NCBI GenBank assembly: GCA_945946665.1
Contig: CAMEWO010000001.1
Coordinates: forward strand, 186,001 to 250,000
Direction of reading: 5' to 3'
Origin: an uncultured Eubacterium sp.
Lineage (GTDB): Bacteria; Bacillota; Clostridia; Lachnospirales; Lachnospiraceae
Length of the DNA: 64,000 nt
Below the pieces are notes generated by a model. The model was not told where the DNA came from, searched no databases, and saw nothing but the letters and a program-made list of their open reading frames with translations. Position 1 is the stretch's first letter, and each line of letters starts with the position of its first letter. The position numbers and the translations under genes are program-made. This document shows positions 8,061 through 17,428 of the stretch, piece by piece.

Positions 8061-9511
8061 TGACGCGAAATATAGCATCCAGACTGACATCCAGTTTAAT
8101 TAAAACTGTAATGACATTATTATCTGTACTTGCATTAGTCATAATATTCAATGAAAGCCCTGTATCTGCAGAACAACTTGATATTATGATTGATACCCCT
8201 GGAAATGCCAGCAGCCTGACAGATGGCTCCTACTCTACCACTGTAGATTACAGCTTGGGTGACAACATTATAATTTCATCAGATACTCCTATAGATTCAT
8301 TATACATAATATGGGATTCTCCTGTCAGCCAATGGACGCTGGACACCGGCAGTCAGAAGCTAATCTGTGGAACTAATGGCTTTCTCCATGAATATATTAA
8401 GCTTCCTGGGAGTACAGAAAAGCTTTCCATTAACATACATGACACATGCCGCATAAGTGACATATATGCCTTCTCGGAAGGTGATGTGCCAGATTATGTC
8501 CAGATATGGGAAAAGCCATGTGAAACCGCAGATTTTCTTGTATTTTCCACCCATGCAGACGATGAAATTCTATTTTTAGGCGGTGTCCTTGCAACTTACG
8601 GAGGGGAAGCATCTCTTCCTGTACAGGTGTGTTATCTTACTAATTACTGGAATGGTCTTCACATAAGAGAACATGAAAAACTTGATGGTCTGTGGGAATG
8701 TGGCATCAGAAACTACCCTGTAAATGGCGATTTTGATGACCTCTATTCTGAAACATTACAGCAGGCTGAATCTGTTTACGTATATGATGACATCTTAGAC
8801 TATGTAACCAGCCAGATAAGACGTTTCAAACCTAATATAGCAGTAACCCAGGATTTAGATGGAGAATATGGTCATGGAGGTCATATGATTCTTGCAAAGG
8901 CAGTGACAGAAGCTGTAGAGAATTCCATGTCAGCCACCTTCTTTCCTGACTCTGCTTCTGAATATGGTGTATGGGATGTAAAAAAGACATATCTTCATCT
9001 GTATCCGGAAAATGAAATCACTCTGGATTTAAGACAGCCTCTTTCAAAACTTAATGACAAAAGTGCCCTTCAGACAGCAACGGATGCATATCTTAAACAT
9101 GTATCACAACAATGGTGCTGGTTTTATGTATCTGATACCAATGAATACAGCTGTTCCAGATTCGGATTATACCGCAGCACAGTTGGTGCAGATACAGGCA
9201 GTGATATGACTGAAAATATAACAACATACAAGGAAACAGCAGAGCTTCTTGAAAAGGAAAAAACACTTAAACTTGAGGCAGAAAAGAAAGCTAAGGAAGA
9301 AGCTGAATTAAAAGAGAAAGAATCCGCAGAGAATGAATCAATAGCTTTGGCTAATTCGTTGAATTCCAATAACAGTACCGGCAGAGATAATGCGGAATCC
9401 ATCCTGGCTGTAATCATTCTGGTATTTCTCATGGTTATATTACAGCTAATCACTATACTGATTGTTTTCAATATTACAAAAAACCGTTCCAACAAAAGAA
9501 AAAAGTCTTAA
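8060..9511 (+). CDS. Secreted, membrane-anchored PIG-L/LmbE-family deacetylase (paralogue 2)
   Basis: A 483-residue tandem paralogue of the preceding gene with the same layout: signal peptide ending VSAEQ, a beta-rich N-terminal region, a PIG-L domain with THADDEILFLGG (closer to the AHPDDE consensus than its neighbour) and YGHGGHMILAKAV, a charged Lys/Glu-rich coiled linker (about 395-430), and a C-terminal membrane helix followed by KNRSNKRKKS. Its ATG overlaps the TAA of the first gene by one base, with AGGAG 6 bases upstream, so the pair is translationally coupled. The two share blocks such as QVWEKPC/QIWEKPC and DAYLKHVSQQ, indicating a local duplication that has since diverged. A strong terminator follows. 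The substrate is unknown. Confidence 0.85.
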   Translation: MTRNIASRLTSSLIKTVMTLLSVLALVIIFNESPVSAEQLDIMIDTPGNASSLTDGSYSTTVDYSLGDNIIISSDTPIDSLYIIWDSPVSQWTLDTGSQKLICGTNGFLHEYIKLPGSTEKLSINIHDTCRISDIYAFSEGDVPDYVQIWEKPCETADFLVFSTHADDEILFLGGVLATYGGEASLPVQVCYLTNYWNGLHIREHEKLDGLWECGIRNYPVNGDFDDLYSETLQQAESVYVYDDILDYVTSQIRRFKPNIAVTQDLDGEYGHGGHMILAKAVTEAVENSMSATFFPDSASEYGVWDVKKTYLHLYPENEITLDLRQPLSKLNDKSALQTATDAYLKHVSQQWCWFYVSDTNEYSCSRFGLYRSTVGADTGSDMTENITTYKETAELLEKEKTLKLEAEKKAKEEAELKEKESAENESIALANSLNSNNSTGRDNAESILAVIILVFLMVILQLITILIVFNITKNRSNKRKKS

Positions 9512-9542
9512 GACAGCCTCCTGCCTTAAGACTTTTATTATT
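9503..9542 (+). terminator. Rho-independent terminator of the PIG-L pair
   Basis: A perfect 10-bp stem AAGTCTTAAG (9503-9512) with CTTAAGACTT (9525-9534), followed by TTATTATT. The stop codon of the second PIG-L gene lies inside the left arm. Confidence 0.85.
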
Positions 9543-9557
9543 CATTGATTGAGAATA

Positions 9558-9827
9558 CTAACCCTTAACTGGCTTGTTATCTACACATCCTTTGAAATCT
9601 GCTATAGAAGCACCACCCTGATCGGCCTTGGTACCATTAGATGCAGAACATGACTGGCATTTATCTGAACCTGGATTAGCTTCTGTTCTGCCAAATCTGC
9701 ATACTGTAAGATTGCCGTTTTCAGTTCCGTTACCTCCATTACCGCCAGCTTCATTACTTCCGTCGGCGCATACAACTTCAGCAACATCATCAAGAACCTC
9801 AACTACAGGCTTCTCATACATCTTCAT
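9558..9827 (-). CDS. Small Cys/Gly-rich protein of unknown function, possible modified-peptide precursor
   Basis: An 89-residue protein with no recognised domain. The N-terminal segment MKMYEKPVVEVLDDVAEVV resembles the leader-like opening (YEKPVVEV...) found on many small Lachnospiraceae peptides. The rest is rich in Gly, Asn and Ser, with five cysteines (about positions 20, 43, 57, 60 and 81). There is no signal peptide or membrane span. It has its own near-perfect promoter 55-80 bp upstream, so it is probably transcribed strongly and alone. No maturation enzyme or exporter lies next to it. The neighbouring PIG-L genes are on the other strand. A precursor role is speculative. The overlapping frame at 9602-9802 is a shadow. 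Confidence 0.65.
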   Translation of the reverse strand: MKMYEKPVVEVLDDVAEVVCADGSNEAGGNGGNGTENGNLTVCRFGRTEANPGSDKCQSCSASNGTKADQGGASIADFKGCVDNKPVKG

Positions 9828-9880
9828 AAGTCCATTACTCCTTCCGTTTATCTATAAAGTAACACTATTCTGCTGCACAG

Positions 9881-9909
9881 ATTATAGCAGATAATATAAA
9901 AATTGTCAT
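9881..9909 (-). promoter_or_regulatory. Strong sigma-A promoter for the small Cys-rich protein
   Basis: On the minus strand: ATGACA (9909-9904, 5 of 6), a 17-bp spacer ending TGC (extended -10), and a perfect TATAAT (9886-9881). It lies between ilvC and the small gene. Confidence 0.85.
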
Positions 9910-9924
9910 TATATTTTTATATAA

Positions 9925-10956
<1,032 letters not shown>

Positions 10957-10984
10957 TTACCTCCAAAAGAATTTGATAAATATA

Positions 10985-11476
10985 TTATTTTAAACTTGCA
11001 GAACCCCTTGCAAGTCCTGTAATACCTGTTCTTGCAAGCTCTGTAATTTTAAAACCATTAAGTAATTCAATAAATGCATCCAGTTTACTCTGGGCTCCTG
11101 TCAGCTCAACGATAAGTGAATTAACCGACACATCTACAATCTTAGCTCTGAATACATCACTTATTGCGATAACTTCCTGTCTTCTGGCAGCGTCACATTC
11201 AATCTTAACAAGTACAAGTTCTCTGCATACTGACGCATCTGCTGGAAGCTCAACTATCTCCTTGACATCCACAAGCTTTGAAAGCTGCTTCTGAATCTGT
11301 TCGAGAACATCCTCATCACCTGTAGCCGTTATTGTCATTCTTGACAAACCCGGGTCTGTGGTTTCTCCAACAGTAAGACTATCTATGTTGTAACCTCTTC
11401 TTGAGAACAAACCGGCTACTCTGCTTAATACACCAGCATAATTCTTAACAAGAATAGAAAAAACTGCACGTCTCAT
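10985..11476 (-). CDS. ilvN: Acetolactate synthase regulatory (small) subunit
   Basis: A 163-residue ACT-domain protein that stimulates the catalytic subunit IlvB and confers feedback inhibition by valine. Residues 4-75 form the ACT domain (SILVKNYAGVLSRVAGLFSRRGYNI, read here as its N-terminal half and loop). The C-terminal ALS_ss_C domain follows (RRQEVIAISDVFRAKIVDVS...). I chose the ATG at 11476 because GGAG lies 6 bases upstream. The ATG at 11488 lies within that ribosome site. No catalytic subunit gene is adjacent, which is unusual. Instead, the gene is 42 bp downstream of an ABC ATPase gene. Confidence 0.96.
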   Translation of the reverse strand: MRRAVFSILVKNYAGVLSRVAGLFSRRGYNIDSLTVGETTDPGLSRMTITATGDEDVLEQIQKQLSKLVDVKEIVELPADASVCRELVLVKIECDAARRQEVIAISDVFRAKIVDVSVNSLIVELTGAQSKLDAFIELLNGFKITELARTGITGLARGSASLK

Positions 11477-11518
11477 AACAATCTCCATTCCACGTCTAAC
11501 ACTTATTTCAAATACTCG

Positions 11519-12115
11519 TTACATTGTAACAATTGCTTTCCCCATTGTCAACATGCAAATGCCAGCTCCAAGCATTTCAGAATCTGTGTATGAATGGGTT
11601 ACAACAATCACTGTCCTGTTATTCTGCCATTTCTTTATAAAGTTTATTACTGTCTTTTTTGTTTCATCATCAAGACCAGTAAATGGCTCATCCAGAATTA
11701 TTGTGTTTCTGTCAGAAAGCATTGCCCTTGCCACAGCTACACGCCTCCTCATACCACCGGATAGAGAATCCACCCTGATATGGAGTCTGTCTTCTGGCAG
11801 AAGTTCTGAAAGATACTGCTCTGTCTGTTCACGCGACTTACTCCCCCCATTCTTCAAAACAAACATAACATTATCAACAGCATCTCTGTCTTCTAAAAGC
11901 CTGTCCTCCTGAAAGGCTGCTGCAAACTGTTTGGAACTGCTTATATATCCTTCATCTGGTTTTTCCAGTCCCATAATCAGACGAATAAGTGTGGTTTTTC
12001 CCACACCTGATTCACCCATAATGCAATATATCTTTCCATCTTCAAATTCACAGGACACATTATTTAAAACACGCTTATCACCATATGATTTACTGACATT
12101 ATCCACTCTTATCAT
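11519..12115 (-). CDS. ABC transporter ATP-binding protein (nitrate/sulfonate/taurine-type)
   Basis: A 198-residue importer ATPase. It has Walker A GESGVGKTTLIRL (about 34-46), the signature LSGGMRRRVAVARAM, Walker B NTIILDEPFTGLD, and the H-loop VVTHSYTDSE. It is short, as in SsuB/TauB-like ATPases that serve small-molecule importers. Its ATG (12115) overlaps the permease stop as ATGA, so I reject the longer start at 12172. The cognate substrate-binding lipoprotein is not adjacent. The best candidate lies at 27387-28472. The substrate cannot be named. Confidence 0.92.
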   Translation of the reverse strand: MIRVDNVSKSYGDKRVLNNVSCEFEDGKIYCIMGESGVGKTTLIRLIMGLEKPDEGYISSSKQFAAAFQEDRLLEDRDAVDNVMFVLKNGGSKSREQTEQYLSELLPEDRLHIRVDSLSGGMRRRVAVARAMLSDRNTIILDEPFTGLDDETKKTVINFIKKWQNNRTVIVVTHSYTDSEMLGAGICMLTMGKAIVTM

Positions 12116-12873
12116 ATTCTTTCCAGCCTCTTTTTCACGTAATATAATACTGCTGTCCACAGCTTTTCCCATACGAAGCTAAGAACCACAACCATAATAC
12201 TCCAGGCAAACAGACTGGCTGTGTCAATATACAGCTTGGAGTAGTACATCTGCTCTCCTATTGACATTCTGGCAAGTCCGATAACTTCTGCAGATACACC
12301 TGCCTTCCATCCATAGGAAATTGCCATCTTAAAATCAGTACCTGCCACTTCAATAATCCTCGGGATATCAATCCAGAAGATTCTTTTTGGCAGACTAACC
12401 TGAAATACTTCTGCCATCTCTAAAAGATCACTGTCCCTCATGGAAAAGCCATTAGCCACTCCCTTGTATATCATAGGAAATGCCACAATAAATGAAGTTA
12501 ATACTGCAACTTTTCCTGAACCAAACCATATAATAAGCAATATGATAAATGATGCCATTGGCAGAGACTTCATAAGTGCTACTGGTGGTTCAAGAAAAAT
12601 CTTTGCCATCTGGTATCTATCTGCAAGATATCCTGAGATACATCCAATAACAAATGCAGCAAGATATCCTGAAATTATATTAAACATTGAAACAGCAATA
12701 ATCCTGTAAGTATCTGGTTTTGTAAGCATATTAAAAAGTACGCATAACACACTGACAGGGCTTGCCAATACTAATTCAAGCCCTGTCAGCACACTGGCAG
12801 CCTGCCAAACAATAATCCATATGACAGCCGCAATTATTCTGTTTCTGTTTTTCTTTAATGTATCTTTGTTCAT
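12112..12873 (-). CDS. ABC transporter permease (SsuC/TauC-like)
   Basis: A 253-residue binding-protein-dependent permease with about six membrane segments (for example IIAAVIWIIVWQAASVL near the start). The cytoplasmic coupling (EAA) region is visible around IYKGVANGFSMRDSDLLEMA and the following VFQVSLPKRIFWIDIP. It is the membrane partner of the next gene, whose ATPase start overlaps its stop by 4 bp. I chose the start at 12873 (MNKDTLKKNRNR), just after the GGDEF gene. The upstream alternative (12906) would overlap that gene. It belongs to the family of nitrate/sulfonate/thiamine-precursor importers. Confidence 0.92.
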   Translation of the reverse strand: MNKDTLKKNRNRIIAAVIWIIVWQAASVLTGLELVLASPVSVLCVLFNMLTKPDTYRIIAVSMFNIISGYLAAFVIGCISGYLADRYQMAKIFLEPPVALMKSLPMASFIILLIIWFGSGKVAVLTSFIVAFPMIYKGVANGFSMRDSDLLEMAEVFQVSLPKRIFWIDIPRIIEVAGTDFKMAISYGWKAGVSAEVIGLARMSIGEQMYYSKLYIDTASLFAWSIMVVVLSFVWEKLWTAVLYYVKKRLERI

Positions 12874-12889
12874 CACCGTACCCCGGCTT

Positions 12890-14689
12890 TTATAACACAC
12901 TTTCAACAGCCTTGCACACCATGTATATTACTGAGACATCCTCATTGCTCCACTTTCTTCTGTGTTCTCCAAATATATCAAAGCTGGCAACGCCAACGCA
13001 CTTTCTCTTCTTCATAAGTTTAATCTGAAGTGTAGAGCACAAATCATATTCCTTCATCGAGTTGTACAAATCCTCAAATTCGTACCCAAGAGAAGTTGTA
13101 TTGTCAACTTTATTAATTCCGTACTCATCAAAGGTTTTCATATATTTCTTATTGCCAAGGAAATCTATATCTGCCCTTTGTTCAGAATAATGTCCAAGAA
13201 TAATATCCTCATGCTCATCATCAGCAAATGTAATACTGATACCATGAATATTCAGTCTGTCCATAAGGTCATCAAGAACAGACTGCACACAACTCCATCC
13301 GTCTTTTGCTATCTTAACAATCATAGAGGATGCCATCTGGTTCTTTTCAATAGGCTTCATGAAATCTGCCACTACTCTTCCTGAATTCCTTCCTTCTGAT
13401 GTATTAAGATATGCAGAGTGAAGCTCTTCTTTGTATATGATATATCTGTCCTTGCCCTTCTCCTTGGCAATATACAGACATCCATCAGCAATTCTGAACA
13501 GTTCTTCGTATGTGGCACCATTCTGGGGATATGTTGCCACACCTATAGAAACAGAAAAAGAATATCCCGGCATTCTCTCCACCATCTTCTTCTTGAGTTT
13601 CTCCCTCATATCAGTCATATGGGTTCTGAAATCAATAACACTTGCAAAACCCGACAGGAAGCATAAAAACTCATCTCCGCCTACTCTTCCAATAAGTCCG
13701 TAGGTTTCAAATGTTTCTTTTAATCCATTGGCGAGAGCCAATATCACCTCATCTCCAAATCTGTGTCCATATGTATCATTAACAGACTTGAAATCATCAA
13801 TATCAATTATACAAAGATACTTCTCACTCTTATCCTGTGATTTTTCATATTCATTAAGTTCCTGTTCAATAACTTCCCTGATAACCTTCTTATTCAGAAG
13901 TCCTGTAAATGGATCAAGGCCCGCATCAACTGAAGCTATCCCTTCTGCCTGGACACCATCAGACAGAATTGCCATTCCAATTACCATATTAAGCGAAAGT
14001 CCGTCTGTGAAAAGTCCTCCCCTGAAAGAATACAAATCACTTGTTTTTCCGTCATCAGAAAACATAGATGTATTAAATGATACATTAAAATTCACATCAC
14101 CTTTCCTGAGAAAGTCGCAGAATTTAATAAAATCATCCAATCCATCCTTTTCAACCAGCTTATTATCTATAATTCTCTTCTGCCAGTCATCCAAAGGCTC
14201 TTTGTAAATATTCTGGCTGTGGCCACTTTCATATGTATATATGCTAATCCAGCCGTTATCCAGATTATAGTCAAAATACTTCACTTCGACACAGCTTAAG
14301 AAATGTCTGTATTTTCTCATATTGTTAAAACACATTGTAAAATTATCAGAAAAAGCAACAACATCCCTTACAAGAAAGTTATACTTTACAGCTTCCTTAT
14401 TCCTGAAATCCTGCCTTGTTTCTTTTATCCTATAGAACAGAAAATACCTGTAACATTCTGTTCCTATCATGATGCGGGATATATATGGCTCATCATACTC
14501 CTCTCTTTCGAGATAATCCTTAAACCCATCCCAGTCGTCTCTGTGCACAAGCTTATCGAGTCCACACTCCACCACCTCCCCCATCATGGCAAAGTATCTC
14601 TCATCTCCACTTATAAATCTGTATTTACTGTCAAAATAACAAATAGCTTCAATGTATTTGTTATCTATTCTGTTCATGCTAACGTGCAT
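12890..14689 (-). CDS. PAS-like / GGDEF diguanylate cyclase with C-terminal GAF-like domain
   Basis: A 599-residue signalling protein predicted to make cyclic di-GMP. The N-terminal part (about 1-110) resembles a PAS sensor. A GGDEF domain occupies about 260-420, starting at DPFTGLLNKK with the intact active-site motif RVGGDEF. The final ~150 residues resemble a GAF domain (ISITFADDEHEDIILGHYSE...). There is no membrane span, so it is cytosolic. GGAGG lies 9 bases before the chosen ATG at 14689. It sits 16 bp upstream of the ABC permease gene in the same direction, suggesting co-expression. I see no inhibitory RxxD site at the expected place, but this was not aligned. Confidence 0.88.
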   Translation of the reverse strand: MHVSMNRIDNKYIEAICYFDSKYRFISGDERYFAMMGEVVECGLDKLVHRDDWDGFKDYLEREEYDEPYISRIMIGTECYRYFLFYRIKETRQDFRNKEAVKYNFLVRDVVAFSDNFTMCFNNMRKYRHFLSCVEVKYFDYNLDNGWISIYTYESGHSQNIYKEPLDDWQKRIIDNKLVEKDGLDDFIKFCDFLRKGDVNFNVSFNTSMFSDDGKTSDLYSFRGGLFTDGLSLNMVIGMAILSDGVQAEGIASVDAGLDPFTGLLNKKVIREVIEQELNEYEKSQDKSEKYLCIIDIDDFKSVNDTYGHRFGDEVILALANGLKETFETYGLIGRVGGDEFLCFLSGFASVIDFRTHMTDMREKLKKKMVERMPGYSFSVSIGVATYPQNGATYEELFRIADGCLYIAKEKGKDRYIIYKEELHSAYLNTSEGRNSGRVVADFMKPIEKNQMASSMIVKIAKDGWSCVQSVLDDLMDRLNIHGISITFADDEHEDIILGHYSEQRADIDFLGNKKYMKTFDEYGINKVDNTTSLGYEFEDLYNSMKEYDLCSTLQIKLMKKRKCVGVASFDIFGEHRRKWSNEDVSVIYMVCKAVESVL

Positions 14690-14762
14690 TTCACATATCC
14701 TCCAAATGTAGCAACTCCATAAAAGCAAATGGAATTTTTTTCAGAATGACGAGTCTGTATGC

Positions 14763-15632
14763 TTACTCTGTCTCCTTTGACTTGAATGCAAGTACTTTAG
14801 TAATCATCTTATCTTTAACCTCAAGCACCCTGAAGTCATACCCGTCGCAATTACAGGTAAACTCTTCATCTTCAGAAGGTATCTTCCCCATTCTATATAT
14901 TATATATCCATTAATAGTATCAATATCTTCACAGTCAAAATGAATCTCAAACAAATCCTCTATATCTTCAAGAGGGGTCTTACCATCTATCACATATGAA
15001 TCATCATCTTTTTTACTGATAAGGATTTCCTCCTCATCATACTCATCAAGAATATCACCTACAATCTCCTCTAACACATCTTCCAATGTGATAAGACCTG
15101 AAGTCTGGCCATATTCATCAACTACGATTGCCATGTGTGTTTTCTTAGCCTGCATATCCTTGAAAAGTACACTTAAGTTTCTTGTCTCCGGAATATATGT
15201 AGCGTCAAATAAAAGCTGGTGCCTTACTTCTTTTAGTGTCTTTTTCCTGTTGGCATCATCTACATAGACCTTTAACAAGTCTCTTAAATGCATGACTCCG
15301 ATTATATTATCAATATCACCTTCATAAACCGGATATCTTGAAAAATTCTCATTAAGAATAAAATCAAATGCCTCATCAACTGTTGTCTCACAGTCAATGG
15401 CAATTATGTTCTTCCTGTGGATCATAACATCTGATGCCTGCCTGTCAGCAAATTCAAAGATGTTGTTTATCATCTCTGCCTCGTTCTCAGCAAGCACTCC
15501 CTGTTCATGGCCTTCATTGACCATATCCATGATTTCTTCCTCTGTTACGTCCTCGTCTCTTCTCTTGCTTATCTTTTTGAATAATCCCGATAAAAAGTTA
15601 CTATTGTTCTCCACGGGGTGACCATCGTTCAT
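14763..15632 (-). CDS. CorC/HlyC-type CBS-domain protein without membrane domain
   Basis: A 289-residue cytosolic protein. An N-terminal acidic/helical region (about 25-65) is followed by a CBS pair (about 70-195, including DVMIHRKNIIAIDCETTVDEA and MAIVVDEYGQTSGLITLEDVLEEIVGDI) and the CorC_HlyC domain (about 205-285, SYVIDGKTPLEDIEDLF). Such proteins are linked to Mg2+/Co2+ efflux, usually as the cytosolic part of CNNM-like transporters. Here the membrane domain is absent. AAAGGA lies just before the ATG. It has its own promoter that overlaps the stop codon of mazF. Confidence 0.9.
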   Translation of the reverse strand: MNDGHPVENNSNFLSGLFKKISKRRDEDVTEEEIMDMVNEGHEQGVLAENEAEMINNIFEFADRQASDVMIHRKNIIAIDCETTVDEAFDFILNENFSRYPVYEGDIDNIIGVMHLRDLLKVYVDDANRKKTLKEVRHQLLFDATYIPETRNLSVLFKDMQAKKTHMAIVVDEYGQTSGLITLEDVLEEIVGDILDEYDEEEILISKKDDDSYVIDGKTPLEDIEDLFEIHFDCEDIDTINGYIIYRMGKIPSEDEEFTCNCDGYDFRVLEVKDKMITKVLAFKSKETE

Positions 15633-15686
15633 GATTAATCCTTTCTTAAGCTTTCAGCTTAACTGTGTACTTTATTATATTATCTG

Positions 15687-15716
15687 ATTATAGCATAATA
15701 CCAACAAAACCGTCAA
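15687..15716 (-). promoter_or_regulatory. Sigma-A promoter for the CorC-like gene
   Basis: On the minus strand: TTGACG (15716-15711), an 18-bp spacer ending TGC, and TATAAT (15692-15687). The TGA of the -35 box is also the stop codon of mazF. Confidence 0.8.
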
Positions 15717-16066
15717 TTTTGTTTATCCATCTCAAGGCTGATGGACAATGCATGATTCACCTGATCTATTATCTCATTGTCCAGGTGGCACACCTTGTCT
15801 TTAAGCCTCTTCTTGTCTATGGTTCTCAACTGTTCCAACAGTATAACTGAATCCTTTACAATATTATATCGGCATGAATCCAGTTCTACATGAGTAGGCA
15901 GTTTTGATTTATGAATCTGTGATGTAATAGCTGCACATATTACTGTAGGGCTGTGTTTATTACCTGTATCATTCTGAATGATAAGAACAGGTCTGATTCC
16001 TCCCTGTTCAGAGCCAACTACCGGTCTTAAATCTGCGTAAAATATATCTCCTCGTTTTATTACCAA
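15713..16066 (-). CDS. mazF: MazF/PemK-type mRNA interferase
   Basis: A 117-residue toxin of the MazF/EndoA (NdoA) family, a ribosome-independent endoribonuclease. It starts [20 protein letters not shown] (the RGD and catalytic Arg region), followed by [19 protein letters not shown] and [18 protein letters not shown] chose the TTG at 16066 since it gives the canonical N-terminus and has GGGAG 8-9 bases upstream. An in-frame ATG at 16084 adds six residues. The order alr-mazF is common in Firmicutes. The usual antitoxin gene between them is missing: the 96 bp between alr and this start hold no plausible ORF. Confidence 0.93.
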   Translation of the reverse strand: MVIKRGDIFYADLRPVVGSEQGGIRPVLIIQNDTGNKHSPTVICAAITSQIHKSKLPTHVELDSCRYNIVKDSVILLEQLRTIDKKRLKDKVCHLDNEIIDQVNHALSISLEMDKQN

Positions 16067-16162
16067 AACAATCACTCCCAGCATATAGTATCAAGTTCTA
16101 ACCTTGTATCTATAAGTATCCCCAGGAAATATTCAAGTATTCATAATATTTATAAAAACAGA

Positions 16163-17428
16163 TTAATAATCCAGATTCCAGTGTACATGGAAATAATCAT
16201 GGCTTCCTATGTATCTGCCTGATCTGTAATAGTTTCTCGGAATCCTCTTATTGAGATTGCAGACAAACTCATAATTAAATGTATTTGCTAAAGCTGCTAT
16301 CTCCTCCACAGTAATCTCTTCATCCCCATCTCTGCCAATCAGGGTCACAAGTGAATCTCTTCCAACTCCTTCAATATCTGTAACATCCACCATCATCTGA
16401 TCCATACACACTCTTCCAATGATTGGCGCTTTCCTGCCATTAATAAGAACATATCCCTTTGACGAAAGTGATCTTGGATATCCATCACCATATCCAACTG
16501 CAACTGTTGCAATGTCTGTAGGACGGCTGGTAACATATGTTCCGCCATACCCAACTGCTTCTCCTGCCGGAACTCTCTTTACATATGTCACATGACTCAT
16601 AAGCTTCAATGCCGGTTTAATTAAAGCTTTTGATTTATCCACCTCCTCAGATGGATACATTCCGTACATGGCTATGCCCAGCCTTACCAGATCCATATAA
16701 GTTTCCGGCATATCAATCACAGCTGCGCTGTTGGCACAATGTATGTATTCAAACTCAATACCTTCTTCCCTGCACATAGCTATAAATTTTTTAAATTTAT
16801 CAAGCTGTACCAGAGTTTTGGATTTATCAGTCTCGTCTGAAGTGGCAAAATGAGTAAAAATACCCCTGACTTCCAGATTCTTTAAACTGTTAATATCCTT
16901 AACGATACTTACTCCTGTATTATCCGGTTCCAGCCCAATACGTCTCATTCCCGTATCAACCTTAATATGGCACAGGGCTTTCATCCCAAGACTCAAAGCC
17001 ACATCGTCCAGTTCCTTTGCCGTCTCATAATCAAATACTGAAGCAGTAACATTGTATTTTACCAGAGTCTCATATTCATCAACATTAACAAAGCCTAATA
17101 TAAGTATAGGTTTATCAATTCCATTCTCCCTTAAATTAACAGCTTCATCCAGCGTTGCCACTGCAAACATCTGTACCTTAGAGTCAACCGCTTTAGCCAC
17201 TGCCACATCTCCATGTCCATATCCATCAGCCTTGACTACTGCAATTGCCCCGGTACTCCCAGGAGTCAGTTTCATTAGAGCCTCCACATTTGATGTAATA
17301 ATATCAAGGTCAACATCTGCGTGTACTCTGTAATACTTACTCACTTTATGTTCCTCCATCTTTCCATCCCAATCTCTACTATTGTCCATAAAAATCCAAC
17401 TGCTTTTAGGCAGGTATCCCGCCTTCAT
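16163..17428 (-). CDS. alr: Alanine racemase
   Basis: A PLP-dependent enzyme making D-alanine for peptidoglycan. The PLP lysine is in AVVKADGYGHGDVAVAKA. The second catalytic base, Tyr, lies in the C-terminal beta domain near AVGYGGTYVTSRP, and GRVCMDQMMVDVT is also typical. The full frame is 421 residues with an extended N-terminus. The ATG at 17428 overlaps the stop of the NAD(P)HX-repair gene (TAATG), implying coupling. The family's usual N-terminus would start at about 17359 (MEEHKVSKYYRVHADVDLD), so that is a serious alternative. It belongs to a rex-initiated gene cluster. Confidence 0.95.
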   Translation of the reverse strand: MKAGYLPKSSWIFMDNSRDWDGKMEEHKVSKYYRVHADVDLDIITSNVEALMKLTPGSTGAIAVVKADGYGHGDVAVAKAVDSKVQMFAVATLDEAVNLRENGIDKPILILGFVNVDEYETLVKYNVTASVFDYETAKELDDVALSLGMKALCHIKVDTGMRRIGLEPDNTGVSIVKDINSLKNLEVRGIFTHFATSDETDKSKTLVQLDKFKKFIAMCREEGIEFEYIHCANSAAVIDMPETYMDLVRLGIAMYGMYPSEEVDKSKALIKPALKLMSHVTYVKRVPAGEAVGYGGTYVTSRPTDIATVAVGYGDGYPRSLSSKGYVLINGRKAPIIGRVCMDQMMVDVTDIEGVGRDSLVTLIGRDGDEEITVEEIAALANTFNYEFVCNLNKRIPRNYYRSGRYIGSHDYFHVHWNLDY

